DNA of 64,000 bases from DASRDU01 sp035560235 (GTDB taxonomy: Bacteria; Acidobacteriota; Blastocatellia; RBC074): NCBI GenBank assembly GCA_035560235.1, contig DATMAG010000076.1:62001-126000 (forward strand). The letters run 5' to 3'. The notes under the pieces were generated by a model. The model searched no databases. It was not told the origin of the DNA and saw nothing but the letters and a program-made list of their open reading frames with translations. Positions 15,959-26,215 of the stretch are shown one piece after another (the stretch's first letter is position 1; each line of letters begins with the position of its first letter). The position numbers and the translations under genes were made by a program.

Positions 15959-16417
15959 ATGAACCCGCAACGCCGAAAAATTCTGAAAGCTGCCGCCGTC
16001 ACCGCCGCCGTCCCGGCCACAGTCGCCGCGCAGGGCAAGGCGCAAAAGAAGGTTCACTATCCCGGCGGCAAAAAACCCGCCCGCAAACCCGGCGATCAGC
16101 CGCCGCTCTTTTCCGGCGCAGTCTCATACGGCAACCTGCTTTTCATCGCCGGCAAGGGCGCGCACTTCAGGGGCGACATCAGGGAGCACACAAAGCACGT
16201 GCTGGACGAGATCGAGAAGGAACTCAAAAACGCCGGGTCATCAATGGACAAGGTGCTGAAGTGCAACGTCTACCTGGCCAGTGGCAATGATTACCAGGCG
16301 ATGAACGAAGTCTTCCGCGGACGCTTTGGCGATGAGCCGCCCGTGCGCACGACGATTGCCGCCGCGTGGATTCCCGGCGATTCGCTGGTTGAGATTGATG
16401 TGATCGCTTACATCTGA
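15959..16417 (+). CDS. Tat-exported single-domain RidA family protein
   Basis: A 152-residue RidA protein 12 bases downstream of the multi-module RidA gene, hence probably the same operon. It starts MNPQRRKILKAAAVTAAVPATVAAQG, a twin-arginine-like export signal followed by an Ala-rich hydrophobic part and a likely AQG cleavage region. The mature domain has NLLFIAGKGAHF, the Arg of PPVRTTIAAAWIP and the Glu of LVEIDVIAYI, so both residues needed for imine deamination are kept. AAAGGA is upstream of the ATG. Canonical RidA is cytoplasmic; here export is predicted. Confidence 0.88.
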   Translation: MNPQRRKILKAAAVTAAVPATVAAQGKAQKKVHYPGGKKPARKPGDQPPLFSGAVSYGNLLFIAGKGAHFRGDIREHTKHVLDEIEKELKNAGSSMDKVLKCNVYLASGNDYQAMNEVFRGRFGDEPPVRTTIAAAWIPGDSLVEIDVIAYI

Positions 16418-16450
16418 AGCCTGCCTGCTTAATCAGACGCGAAAGTCGCC

Positions 16451-17491
16451 ATGAAGAAAGCTCTCAGACACCGCAGCGGCGCATCACCGACGTTTTCCAT
16501 CAGCAATCCGCACGATGCTTATTTCAAGAGCCTGCTCGGTCAGCGGCGACTGGCTGCAGAATTCCTGCGACATTACCTGCCCAAAGAGATTGTCGCTGAA
16601 CTCAGACTGCACACACTTGAGGAGGTAAAGGACTCATTCATCAGCGACGAGTTGCACGAATATTTCTCTGACCTGATCTGGCGGGTAAAACGCAGCACCG
16701 GCGCTGAGGCTTATGTTTATCTGCTGCTCGAACACAAGAGCGTGCCGGAAAAATGGACGGCGCTGCAACTGCTGGGTTATGCAGTGAAGCTGTGGGAGCA
16801 GGCCAGAGAATCCGGCGCTGAACGGTTGCCGCTGATTATTCCGGTCGTGCTTTATCACGGTCGGCAGCCCTGGAAGATCAGCCTCAATTTTCTTCATCTG
16901 GTGGCAGGCACAGAACCCGGCGCGTGGCGGCGTTATGTGCCTGATTTCGAGTATTATTTGTGTGATCTGTCAAAGTATGATGATGACCAGATCACCGGCA
17001 CAGCCGAGTTGCAGGTCGGCCTGCTGCTGATGAAGTATATTTTCAGCCGGGAACTGGACGAGCGGCTGGAAGAGATTGTCAGCCGGTTGCAGGGACTGTC
17101 CGGCACTCAGTTACGTTCACAGCTTGTTCCGCTGGCGACTTACGTCGCGGCCACACAACGCGACCTGCCACCGGAGCGGGTGGAGCAGAAACTGACTTCA
17201 GCATTAACGAAAATGGGTGGAAGTATCATGCCAACACTTCTGGAAACATGGATTCAAAGAGGCCTGCAGCAGGGTTTGCAGCAGGGCCTGCTACAGGGTT
17301 CGCAGGAGGGCCGCCAGGCGCTCGTGCTGCGCCAGCTTACGCGCCGCTTTGGCAAACTCAGTACGCGGGCGCAGGCACAGATTCGCCGGTTGTCAGCGAA
17401 TCAGCTTGAACAGCTTGGCGAAGCGCTGCTTGATTTTGAAAAGGTCGCTGACCTGAATGCGTGGCTGCGTCAGCACAAACCTGAACGCTGA
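16451..17491 (+). CDS. Rpn family recombination-promoting nuclease / PD-(D/E)XK transposase-like protein
   Basis: Rpn proteins are PD-(D/E)XK endonucleases once annotated as transposase_31; they promote RecA-independent recombination. The 346 residues start with the typical NPHDAYFKSLLGQ and continue with EFLRHYLP and the catalytic strand VYLLLEHKSVPEKW, whose E-x-K is intact. The C-terminal part carries a short Gln-Gly repeat (QQGLQQGLLQGSQEG), a known variable region of the family that is prone to slippage. It lies alone between metabolic genes with no inverted terminal repeats, so it is not treated as a mobile element. Confidence 0.88.
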   Translation: MKKALRHRSGASPTFSISNPHDAYFKSLLGQRRLAAEFLRHYLPKEIVAELRLHTLEEVKDSFISDELHEYFSDLIWRVKRSTGAEAYVYLLLEHKSVPEKWTALQLLGYAVKLWEQARESGAERLPLIIPVVLYHGRQPWKISLNFLHLVAGTEPGAWRRYVPDFEYYLCDLSKYDDDQITGTAELQVGLLLMKYIFSRELDERLEEIVSRLQGLSGTQLRSQLVPLATYVAATQRDLPPERVEQKLTSALTKMGGSIMPTLLETWIQRGLQQGLQQGLLQGSQEGRQALVLRQLTRRFGKLSTRAQAQIRRLSANQLEQLGEALLDFEKVADLNAWLRQHKPER

Positions 17492-17548
17492 ACACTGCGC
17501 GTTGACAGGCTCGACGGCTGTTTCCAAACCCCGATGGAGAAAATCCAC

Positions 17549-18691
17549 ATGCGTCGTCGCACCTTTGTCGGACTGCTTGCCGCTACTCCGCTGGCTGCCA
17601 CAATCACCCGCGCTGAAGATGCGCCGCCATATCGCGTCGTCAGCAGCTACAAGCCTGCCGCCGTGCCTGGGATGCCCGGCCCTTATCCCGGCAAAGTGAT
17701 TTCAGTCAGATCGGCAAAGTGCCTGGATGAATCGGGCGACAGGATCAATGCCGATGTTGTGCGCGAGATGATGGAGCGCGGAATGTGCGCGCTGACCGGC
17801 AAAACGAAAGTGATCCAGGCCTGGCGGCAGTTCTTTGCGCCTGCTGATGTCGTGGCCATCAAGGTCAACTGCGGCGGGCATCCCTGGGTGGTGTCGTCGC
17901 ACGAAGTCGTCGCTGAAACGATTCGCAATCTGATGAACATCGGCATCAGGCCGCAGCAGATTTATATCTACGAACGCTTTCAGGATCAGCTTGACGAGGT
18001 CAACTATGCGCCGCACGTGCCGGAAGGCGTGCAGATCGTCGCGGCTGAAAAGGCCAATCGCAATGCTGACCGGCAAAGCTATGACCCGGCCACTTATGTC
18101 GAGGCCGATTTCTTTGGCGAAGATGATACGCGCTCGAATCTGATGAAGCTGGTGTCGCAGACCGTGACGAAGATCATCAACATTCCGAACATCAAGGATC
18201 ACGGCGCGACGGGCGCAACAGGTTGTCTCAAGAACATCGCTTACGGCAGTTTCTCGAACGTGGCGCGCACGCATTACAAGGGGCGTTCGCACACGCTGAC
18301 TTACGTTGGCACGCTGGCGGCGGTCGAACCGCTGCGGTCGCGCACTGTGCTGCAGATTATGGACGGGCTGCGCGGCGTCTGGCACGGCGGGCCGTTCGCG
18401 CCGACAAAGCGTTACGTTTTTTATCCGAAGCAGATGATGTTCGGCACTGATCCGGTGGCGATTGACCGGCTGCTGCTCGACATTGTGGACAACGAACGCA
18501 AAGCGCACGGCGCAATTTCAATCCGTGATCGTGACCCGAAGTATCTGAAAGTGGATGATGGCCGCGCGCGTGACAATGATCCGAACGTCAACATCATCAT
18601 CCGCGAACCGGGCCACGTTGATTACGCGGCAAAACTCGGCCTGGGCATCAGCGACCTCAAAAAAATTCGCGTGAAGGAGCTTGAGGTATGA
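17549..18691 (+). CDS. Tat-exported DUF362 domain protein
   Basis: A 380-residue protein beginning with the twin-arginine-like signal MRRRTFVGLLAATPLAA. The rest is a DUF362 domain, a family often linked to iron-sulfur proteins and annotated as of unknown function: DVVAIKVNCGGHPWVVSSHEVV, IINIPNIKDHGATGATGCLKN, and the C-terminal MMFGTDPVAIDRLLLDIV. No CxxCxxC ferredoxin motif is present. The ATG at 17549 is chosen because GGAGA lies at 17536-17540; an in-frame ATG at 17534 would add five residues. It overlaps the next gene by four bases (ATGA), implying coupling. Confidence 0.83.
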   Translation: MRRRTFVGLLAATPLAATITRAEDAPPYRVVSSYKPAAVPGMPGPYPGKVISVRSAKCLDESGDRINADVVREMMERGMCALTGKTKVIQAWRQFFAPADVVAIKVNCGGHPWVVSSHEVVAETIRNLMNIGIRPQQIYIYERFQDQLDEVNYAPHVPEGVQIVAAEKANRNADRQSYDPATYVEADFFGEDDTRSNLMKLVSQTVTKIINIPNIKDHGATGATGCLKNIAYGSFSNVARTHYKGRSHTLTYVGTLAAVEPLRSRTVLQIMDGLRGVWHGGPFAPTKRYVFYPKQMMFGTDPVAIDRLLLDIVDNERKAHGAISIRDRDPKYLKVDDGRARDNDPNVNIIIREPGHVDYAAKLGLGISDLKKIRVKELEV

Positions 18692-19623
18692 AGCTGCTGC
18701 TCCTGTTTGCCACGCTGCCGCTGCTCTACTGGCCGCACGGCATTGAGCGCGCTCCGGCGCTCAGGCAGGCGGGAATCGAACAAATCTGCGTGCCGCCCGA
18801 ACAGGCCGCTGAATGGAACAAAGCCGGATTCAAAGCCACACCGCTGAGCCAGGCTGAACTTGAAGCACGCACGCGCCTGATCACGCCACGCATTGCGCCG
18901 CGCTCAGGCGTGGCTTCACCGACGCGCGCGCCCTGGGTTGATGCCAACGGATGGCAGTTTTTGCGTCACAGCGCAGGCCGTTTTTATTACGATCTGCCGC
19001 CAGGCCGCGCCGCGCTCGCAGCGGCTGAAGCCTTCGCTTATGGCGCAGACGCTGTGCTGAAGACTGATCCGGCTGATCTCGCTGAGTTCGGCAGGATGCT
19101 CGCCTTTCTGCGTGAAATTCCCGAAATGAATCTGCCGACAGTGGCTGATTTCGCCGTCGTTGATGACGATTCATCGCTCACCGGCGAAATTCTCAACCTG
19201 CTGGCCAGGCGCAATCTGCTTTTTCGCGTCGTCGCTGAACCTTCATCGCAATTCACCATCAACATCAGACTCGGCACGAAAGAATATCCGCGCGAGGATG
19301 CCGCCGACCCGAATGCGTTTGCCCTGAAGGTGCGGCGTCAGCTTGGCGATGACAAAAGATCGCTCCGCATTTACGGCAGCGAAACCGTGATCTGTCGGCT
19401 GACGAGCGATGGAAGGCGCGCACGGCTGCACCTGCTCAATTACAGCGGGCGCGAGATTGAAGGCCTGCGCGTGAAACTGCGCGGCGCATACAGCCAGGGC
19501 GCGGCAAGGGCATTCGGCACCGATCAGATGGAACTGAGCGACTACCTGATGGCTGACGGCGCGACGGAGTTTTCGATTCCACGAATGGGAATTTATGCAG
19601 TAGTTGATCTGATGACAAAGTGA
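18688..19623 (+). CDS. Conserved-looking exported protein of unknown function
   Basis: I do not recognise this family. The 311 residues start with a signal-like stretch (MKLLLLFATLPLLYWPHG) and have no membrane helix after it. One region (about 90-160) resembles the sheet-helix pattern of a TIM-barrel or glycosidase-like fold (WQFLRHSAGRFYYDLPPGRAALAAAEAFAYGADAVL), and the C-terminal 70 residues look like an all-beta domain (RARLHLLNYSGREIEGLRVKL). It is translationally coupled to the DUF362 gene through an ATGA overlap, so the two products probably act together. Confidence 0.6.
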   Translation: MKLLLLFATLPLLYWPHGIERAPALRQAGIEQICVPPEQAAEWNKAGFKATPLSQAELEARTRLITPRIAPRSGVASPTRAPWVDANGWQFLRHSAGRFYYDLPPGRAALAAAEAFAYGADAVLKTDPADLAEFGRMLAFLREIPEMNLPTVADFAVVDDDSSLTGEILNLLARRNLLFRVVAEPSSQFTINIRLGTKEYPREDAADPNAFALKVRRQLGDDKRSLRIYGSETVICRLTSDGRRARLHLLNYSGREIEGLRVKLRGAYSQGAARAFGTDQMELSDYLMADGATEFSIPRMGIYAVVDLMTK

Positions 19624-19702
19624 CTGACGCAGCAGAAGAGATGAAGAAGCACTGAACAGAGTGCGCCTTTTTCCGTTTCTTCCATTATTTCCGTCTGTTC
19701 CG

Positions 19703-20698
19703 TCATCTCTCTTTCTGTTTCAAATGTGCCAGCTTCCATTCTTTGCCAGCTTCAGGCAGAAAGAAAAAAACTTCAGTGTGGGGAAAGCGTTTCAGCAATG
19801 CGCGGCTCCGCTTCAAGCCTGCCACAAAAAAAACATTGTCGAGCGCATCACCGGCAGTGCCGCTGTTCGCAATCACGACCACGCTCAGCACGCCCTCGAC
19901 AGGCCGCCCGGTGCGCGGGTTCATAATGTGTGAGTACCGCGCGCCGTTCACTTCAAAAAATTTCTCTGAACTGCCCGACACTGACAGCGCCTGATCTTTC
20001 AGATGCACCGTCATTGCCGTCTTTCGCGCATCCAGCGGATTTTGAATTTCAATCTTCCACCCGTCGTTTTCAGGCGGCGAACCGAGTCCGTAAATCGTGC
20101 TGCCACCGGCGCTGACCAGGGCGCACCTGATGCCGCGCTGTTTCAGCACACTGACGGCGCGATCAACGGCATAACCTTTCGCAATGCCGCCGAGGTCAAG
20201 CTCGACTCCGGGTCGGTCGAACTGAATGGTCTGCTCCTGTTGATTCAGGATCAGATGGCGAAAGCCGGTGCGGCTTCGCGCGGCAGCGAGTTCATCATCT
20301 GTCGGCAGATGCCCTTCACCGCGAAAGAAGCCCCACGCTTTCATCAGCGGGCCAACCGTGATGTCAAACGCGCCGTCAGAAGCGCGGCTGTAACGCAGAC
20401 ATTCAGCGATGAAATCGAAGAGTTCGCGCTCAACTTTCACCGGCTTCAGCGCTGCTTCACGATTGAGACGCGAGAGCGGGCTGTCCGGCTTGTAATGGCT
20501 CATCAAACGGTCAATGCGATCAACTTCGTCAAAGGCTTCGCTGACAATGCGCGACAGTGGTTGCGATTCGTCACCATAAACGACGATGGAATAAGCGCAG
20601 GCCATCGAAATGCGGCTGTCTTCGTATCTGATCAGCCGCTGCCCGTGCGCGGCAACAGCCATCAGCAGCAACACCACACCTGGCAGAAGTAATTTCAT
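19703..20698 (-). CDS. apbE: FAD:protein FMN transferase (ApbE family), exported
   Basis: ApbE attaches FMN covalently to Ser/Thr of target proteins such as Nqr/Rnf subunits, outside the cytoplasm. The 331 residues start with a lipoprotein-free signal (KLLLPGVVLLLMAVAAHGQ). Conserved parts are LMSHYKPDSPLSRLNR, DGAFDITVGPLMKAWGF, the FAD/Mg segment ELDLGGIAKGYAVDRA, and HIMNPRTGRP followed by GTAGDALDNVFF, where the catalytic metal-binding Asp lies. No nqr or rnf gene is in the window; the closest candidate targets are unknown. The ATG at 20696-20698 begins the signal peptide and is preferred over a longer start at 20743. Confidence 0.9.
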   Translation of the reverse strand: MKLLLPGVVLLLMAVAAHGQRLIRYEDSRISMACAYSIVVYGDESQPLSRIVSEAFDEVDRIDRLMSHYKPDSPLSRLNREAALKPVKVERELFDFIAECLRYSRASDGAFDITVGPLMKAWGFFRGEGHLPTDDELAAARSRTGFRHLILNQQEQTIQFDRPGVELDLGGIAKGYAVDRAVSVLKQRGIRCALVSAGGSTIYGLGSPPENDGWKIEIQNPLDARKTAMTVHLKDQALSVSGSSEKFFEVNGARYSHIMNPRTGRPVEGVLSVVVIANSGTAGDALDNVFFVAGLKRSRALLKRFPHTEVFFFLPEAGKEWKLAHLKQKER

Positions 20699-20794
20699 AA
20701 CCTCATCGGCTCTGATTCGCCGTGACGGATTGCAGCGGCTCACGCTTTACGCCATGATGCTCAGCCATTCATCAGATCAACGGAGACACAAAGG

Positions 20795-21535
20795 ATGAAA
20801 ACGAACCGCTTATCTCGTCAGCGCAGGCTTTGCCTGATGGCGCTGTCCGTGCCTGTTCTGCTTTATGCGCTCTCACCCGGCGTCGTTCAGGCCGATGGTT
20901 CCGGGCTGATCATCAGCCGAAGAGCAAAAGCTGATTTCGCGCTGACTGCCGATCCGAACGCCCCGGAGTGGCGCGGCGTCAAAGGCATCATTGCCGAACG
21001 CAACAGTCACGGTCAGCTTGTGCCGCATCATCGCACCGAAATTCGTTCACGCTGGACTGACAAATTCATCTACTTCCTGTTCGTCTGTCCGTATGAAGAG
21101 CTGAACCTGAAACCGGAGCCGTCAACTGCGACCGAAACCAACAAACTCTGGGACTGGGATGTAGCCGAAGTTTTCATCGGCACCGACTTCAATGACATCA
21201 AACATTACACCGAGTTTCAGGTTTCACCACAGGGCGAATGGGTTGATCTGGATATTGACCGCAAACCTGAACCGGCGGTTCACAACTGGCAGTGGAACTC
21301 AGGTTATGAAGTGAAAGCGCAGCTCGACCGTGAAAAGAAGGTGTGGTACGGCGCAATGAAAATCCCGATGGATAAAATTGACCGTCGCGCACCTCAGGCG
21401 GGCAATCTGATGCGCATCAATTTCTATCGCCTGCAGGGGCCGCCGCCTGATCGCAAAGGCATTGCCTGGCAGCCGACCAACAGCAACAGCTATCACGTCC
21501 CTGAAGCCTTCGGACGATTGAAACTTGGGAAATAA
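20795..21535 (+). CDS. Exported carbohydrate-binding family 9-like protein
   Basis: A 246-residue protein with a signal peptide (LMALSVPVLLYALSPGVVQA). The rest is a CBM9/DOMON-like beta-sandwich: TEIRSRWTDKFIYFLFVCPYE, LWDWDVAEVFIGTDF, the typical YTEFQVSPQGEWVDLDID, and WYGAMKIPMDKID. Such domains bind sugars or occasionally haem and occur in proteins with unclear roles in Acidobacteria and Bacteroidetes. The ATG is preceded by GGAG and AAAGG. It is divergent from apbE with a 96-base gap, and convergent with the amidohydrolase gene across a long inverted repeat. Confidence 0.8.
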   Translation: MKTNRLSRQRRLCLMALSVPVLLYALSPGVVQADGSGLIISRRAKADFALTADPNAPEWRGVKGIIAERNSHGQLVPHHRTEIRSRWTDKFIYFLFVCPYEELNLKPEPSTATETNKLWDWDVAEVFIGTDFNDIKHYTEFQVSPQGEWVDLDIDRKPEPAVHNWQWNSGYEVKAQLDREKKVWYGAMKIPMDKIDRRAPQAGNLMRINFYRLQGPPPDRKGIAWQPTNSNSYHVPEAFGRLKLGK

Positions 21536-21537
21536 GA

Positions 21538-21637
21538 GCAGCCACAAATGAAGACCAGTTTTCACGAATGATCAGAAGTCAGTGAGAACTGATGAGCGCA
21601 GCTTTATTCGTGAAAACTGGTCTTCATTCGTGGCTGC
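21538..21637. repeat. 32-bp inverted repeat between convergent genes
   Basis: The left arm at 21538-21569 and the right arm at 21606-21637 are complementary at 31 of 32 positions and enclose a 36-base spacer. The arms include AATGAAGACCAGTTTTCACG. The element fills the whole gap between two convergent genes and could act as a two-way terminator, but arm length and low G+C compared with neighbours also suit a dispersed non-autonomous element. Confidence 0.8.
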
Positions 21638-21652
21638 CCTGTCTGATTCCGG

Positions 21653-22891
21653 TCAGGGTTTCTTTGGAGCTTTCTGCCAGGGGTCACTGCTTCTGCCGTT
21701 GAGGTCGTACATCACGCTGCCGCCGAGCAAAGTCATTTCGCAGGTCAGCCGCTGCGTGCCTTTCATCATCGCTTTGTCAGTGTCCACAAAACCGAAGCTG
21801 CCGCGTTCGAGTTTCAGCACGGCCACATCGGCAGGCGCGCCAACGCTCAGGTGGCCATATTTTTCGCGGTGAATTTCTCTGGCCGGGTTCCAGGTTGATT
21901 TCAGAATCACTTCATTGAGCGGCATGCCCAGGTTCAGGAATTTCGACATCACATTGACGAGGTCTTTCATCCCCGCGTTCATGCTGCCCGTGTGCAGATC
22001 GGTTGAAATCGAATCGGGCACAAAGCCCTGCTTCATTGCAGGCACGGCGTAACGAAAGACCAGGCTGCCGCCGCCGTGACCAACATCAAAGATCACGCCG
22101 CGCTTTTTTGCCTCGAACTGATAGGCCCGCACCTTGCCGTTTTCATCCAGCACCGGATCAAAGGGTCGGTACATATGCGTGTAAATGTCGCCGGGCCGCA
22201 GCTTTTTCAGAAACAACTCTTCGTGCGGGCGTTCGGGTTTGATGATGCCGAAATCAATCATCACCGGCAGATTCGCCAGTCGTCCGGCTTCAAGCAGGCG
22301 ATCAACCGCCGTCCAGTCAGGCGCGGCATAGTGTGCAGTCTTGAAGCCCACGATCAGGTCAGGATACTTCTTTGCCATTTCAGCAGCGCTCTGCGGGTTC
22401 ATATCGTCGGTGTTCTGTTCGACCGCGCCGCCGCCCATGCCGTGACCGACAATGTTGATGAAGGCAAAGACGTGTGTCCTGGCGCGATCAATCACGCGCT
22501 GCTTGAAGTCCTCAAAATTCGCCGCGCCCGAAGTTCCCGCATCGGCCATCGTGGTCGTGCAGGCGCGAAAGCTGAAGCCGTCGGGATAAACGCTCTGATC
22601 GCCGGTCAGGGCCTTCATTCCCGTTCCGGCGTAAACGTGAACGTGAATGTCAACGAGTCCGGGCGTGATATAGAGGCCGGTCACATCAACGACTCTGGCG
22701 GCGGTTGCCGGATCAATATTTTTCTCAACTGCCGCAATCACGCCGCCCGCAATCGCCACGTCGCGGCGTTCGCTGAGGTTGTTTTTCGGGTCAATGACGT
22801 GACCGCCCCTGAGCAGCAGATCGTATTTTTTCTGAGCTGCAGCGCTCTGAGTCAGAAGACAAAGCAGCAACAGGAACAGCGTTCCCCTCAT
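21653..22891 (-). CDS. Exported amidohydrolase/deacetylase family metallohydrolase
   Basis: An amidohydrolase-superfamily enzyme of the dihydroorotase/deacetylase branch, 412 residues. A signal peptide (TLFLLLLCLLTQSAAAQ) precedes the domain. The composite N-terminal domain DLLLRGGHVIDPKNNLSERRDVAI is typical, and the first metal site is D-I-H-V-H with H83 and H85. Further likely ligands are the His of FDVGHGGGS and the Asp of SISTDLHTGS. Substrates of this branch are cyclic amides or N-acyl compounds. The ATG at 22891 has GGAGG eight bases upstream, so the in-frame GTG at 22900 is rejected. It follows another amidohydrolase gene on the same strand. Confidence 0.87.
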   Translation of the reverse strand: MRGTLFLLLLCLLTQSAAAQKKYDLLLRGGHVIDPKNNLSERRDVAIAGGVIAAVEKNIDPATAARVVDVTGLYITPGLVDIHVHVYAGTGMKALTGDQSVYPDGFSFRACTTTMADAGTSGAANFEDFKQRVIDRARTHVFAFINIVGHGMGGGAVEQNTDDMNPQSAAEMAKKYPDLIVGFKTAHYAAPDWTAVDRLLEAGRLANLPVMIDFGIIKPERPHEELFLKKLRPGDIYTHMYRPFDPVLDENGKVRAYQFEAKKRGVIFDVGHGGGSLVFRYAVPAMKQGFVPDSISTDLHTGSMNAGMKDLVNVMSKFLNLGMPLNEVILKSTWNPAREIHREKYGHLSVGAPADVAVLKLERGSFGFVDTDKAMMKGTQRLTCEMTLLGGSVMYDLNGRSSDPWQKAPKKP

Positions 22892-22915
22892 CGTTTGCAC
22901 CTCCGGGTAAACAGA

Positions 22916-22989
22916 ACGCGGATGCGGCGAAGCAAGGCGGATCAGAACCTGAGCTGACTTTGACTCGCTTTGCTTCGCCGCATCCGCGT
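22916..22989. repeat. Perfect 20-bp inverted repeat between the two amidohydrolase genes
   Basis: ACGCGGATGCGGCGAAGCAA (22916-22935) and its exact reverse complement (22970-22989) enclose 34 bases. It lies just downstream of the 23013-24533 gene on the minus strand, in the place of a terminator. Confidence 0.8.
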
Positions 22990-23012
22990 CATCCGTGGTC
23001 TGGTTTCACCTG

Positions 23013-24533
<1,521 letters not shown>

Positions 24534-24553
24534 ATCAATGGCTCCTTGTCTGA

Positions 24554-24632
24554 TGTAGCGCGATCTGCCGGATGACAAATCACGTGGTTAAGCGAAATGA
24601 CTCTCTGCGCGATTCCGGTAAACCGCGCTACA
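24554..24632. repeat. Imperfect inverted repeat after the quinoprotein-like gene
   Basis: TGTAGCGCG (24554-24562) pairs perfectly with CGCGCTACA (24624-24632), and GCCGG (24567-24571) nearly pairs with CCGGT (24615-24619). The right arm covers the stop codon of the quinoprotein-like gene. A terminator or REP-like role is possible. Confidence 0.5.
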
Positions 24633-26106
24633 GACCAAACGCATACAGTTTGTTGTTACCCTTACCGATTCGTAAGAACTTGTAGCCCGAACCAACATAC
24701 AACGTCCCATCAACCACAGTCGGGCCGCCACCGACGGCGCCGCCAGTGTCAAACTCCCAGAGAATCTTTCCATTGCTCGCGTCATAAGCGCGCATAAACC
24801 CGCCCGATGATCCGGCCCAGACCAGGCGATCATTGCCGCGCCCGGTCACGGTGATCGGGCCGAAATTCGCTTTGCCGTCAGGAGAGGGCGTCTGCCACAG
24901 AATCTTTCCGGTTGCGCCATCAAGCGCGCTCACAGATCCCTGCTTCGGAAAATTGGAGACCGCCGCGTAGGCGCGTTCGCCGTCGCTCGCGATGCCGAAT
25001 TCGATGCCGCCGAGTTTGCCGCCCGGCCCGACTTCTGTTTTCCAGGCCAGTTTGCCCGATGCCGGATCAACGGCATAAAACCACCCGCTCTTTTGTCCCG
25101 CGCCGAGCAGCCGTTTGCCGCCCGCACCTTTGAAGAAGATCGGAGCAGTGCCGAAATCAACGTCGAGGTCATCGCAGTCGGGCGTGTTGCGACAGTCAAA
25201 ATTCCAGATGTCGCGCGGAATCGCCTGATATGACCAGACCTCCTTGCCGGTGTTCAGGTCGAGCGCGACGATGGCATTGGCGTTTTTCGCCACTGGGCCG
25301 GTGTACTGATTGCCGGTCGTGACGTAGACGCGCTTCGCTGCCGGATCGAGACTGACAGTTGACCAGACCGCACCGCCCGACGGGCCTCTGACCTTCTTCT
25401 TCCCGGCCTTGTCCATGCCCAGTTCTTTGGCGGGTTCGGGAATCACATACCAGCGCCAGATTTCATTGCCCGTCGCAGCATCGAAGGCGACGACACTGCC
25501 GCGAAAGGTGCAGCATTCGTAATTGCGGTTGCGCAGCATTGCGCCTTCCTCGTGCGAGGCGACGCCGATGTAGAGGCGCCCGTTGTACACAATCGGCGAG
25601 CTGGTCGCAACCGTGTTGGGATGCGAATCAACGCGCTTCTTCCATTTCGCGGCGCCGGTCTTTGCATCAACCGCGTGCAGGAATCCGGCGATGTCACCGA
25701 AATAGAGCGTGCCGTTTTCATAAGCCGCCGCGCTACGCGATGACTGGCCGCAGTCGTATTCCCACACTTTCTTTCCGGTCTTGGCGTCAACGGCGTACTC
25801 CTTGCCGTCCCACGAACCGAAATAGACGATGCCGCTGATCACCACCGGCTGGCTGGAAATATCATCGAGCGCCTCAAAGACCCATTTGACCTTCAGGTTC
25901 GCCACTGTTGCGGGCGTCAGCGTCTTTTCGTCCGGATTGTAATGCGAGCCGTAAACATCACGGCCAAAGACCGGCCAGTTGCCGCCGTTTCCATTCGGAG
26001 AGGACGGAACAAATTTGCGGCCCTGGGCCAGCCCGGTGATGACCAGCACGAGGGCCATCAGCAATAATGCAGGGGTGAAGCGATGGAGCGACTTATTTGA
26101 GGTCAT
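24628..26106 (-). CDS. Exported PQQ-binding-like beta-propeller protein (quinoprotein dehydrogenase-like)
   Basis: A 492-residue protein with a signal peptide (FTPALLLMALVLVITGLAQG) and repeated propeller blades with the typical ALDxxTGKxxW pattern (KTGKKVWEYDCG, KTGAAKWKKRVD, NTGKEVWSYQAIP, ASGKLAWKTEVG, ATGKILWQTPSP, SNGKILWEFDTG). Adjacent cysteines C198-C199 could form the vicinal disulfide known from PQQ alcohol dehydrogenases. No cytochrome domain is fused. The closest known types are polyvinyl-alcohol or alcohol dehydrogenases, but PQQ binding is not proven and an assembly role (BamB-like) is less likely at this size. It is divergent from the metal-binding gene at 26216. Confidence 0.85.
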   Translation of the reverse strand: MTSNKSLHRFTPALLLMALVLVITGLAQGRKFVPSSPNGNGGNWPVFGRDVYGSHYNPDEKTLTPATVANLKVKWVFEALDDISSQPVVISGIVYFGSWDGKEYAVDAKTGKKVWEYDCGQSSRSAAAYENGTLYFGDIAGFLHAVDAKTGAAKWKKRVDSHPNTVATSSPIVYNGRLYIGVASHEEGAMLRNRNYECCTFRGSVVAFDAATGNEIWRWYVIPEPAKELGMDKAGKKKVRGPSGGAVWSTVSLDPAAKRVYVTTGNQYTGPVAKNANAIVALDLNTGKEVWSYQAIPRDIWNFDCRNTPDCDDLDVDFGTAPIFFKGAGGKRLLGAGQKSGWFYAVDPASGKLAWKTEVGPGGKLGGIEFGIASDGERAYAAVSNFPKQGSVSALDGATGKILWQTPSPDGKANFGPITVTGRGNDRLVWAGSSGGFMRAYDASNGKILWEFDTGGAVGGGPTVVDGTLYVGSGYKFLRIGKGNNKLYAFGL

Positions 26107-26215
26107 AAGTTTTATTCTGTTATTCTCTGCTTCAGGAATTGTGGAGAATGGATAACTGAACTCAGGCCCGCAGGCGAATCGGGCCACTGTTTCTTCAATG
26201 TTCGCCGGAACCACT

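Noticed and set aside
16451..17491. Rpn protein as a transposon
   Set aside because: No terminal inverted repeats or target duplications nearby; Rpn proteins are usually stand-alone nucleases.
22076..22957. 293-residue plus-strand ORF opposite the amidohydrolase
   Set aside because: Antisense shadow; the minus-strand amidohydrolase has clear motifs and a ribosome site.
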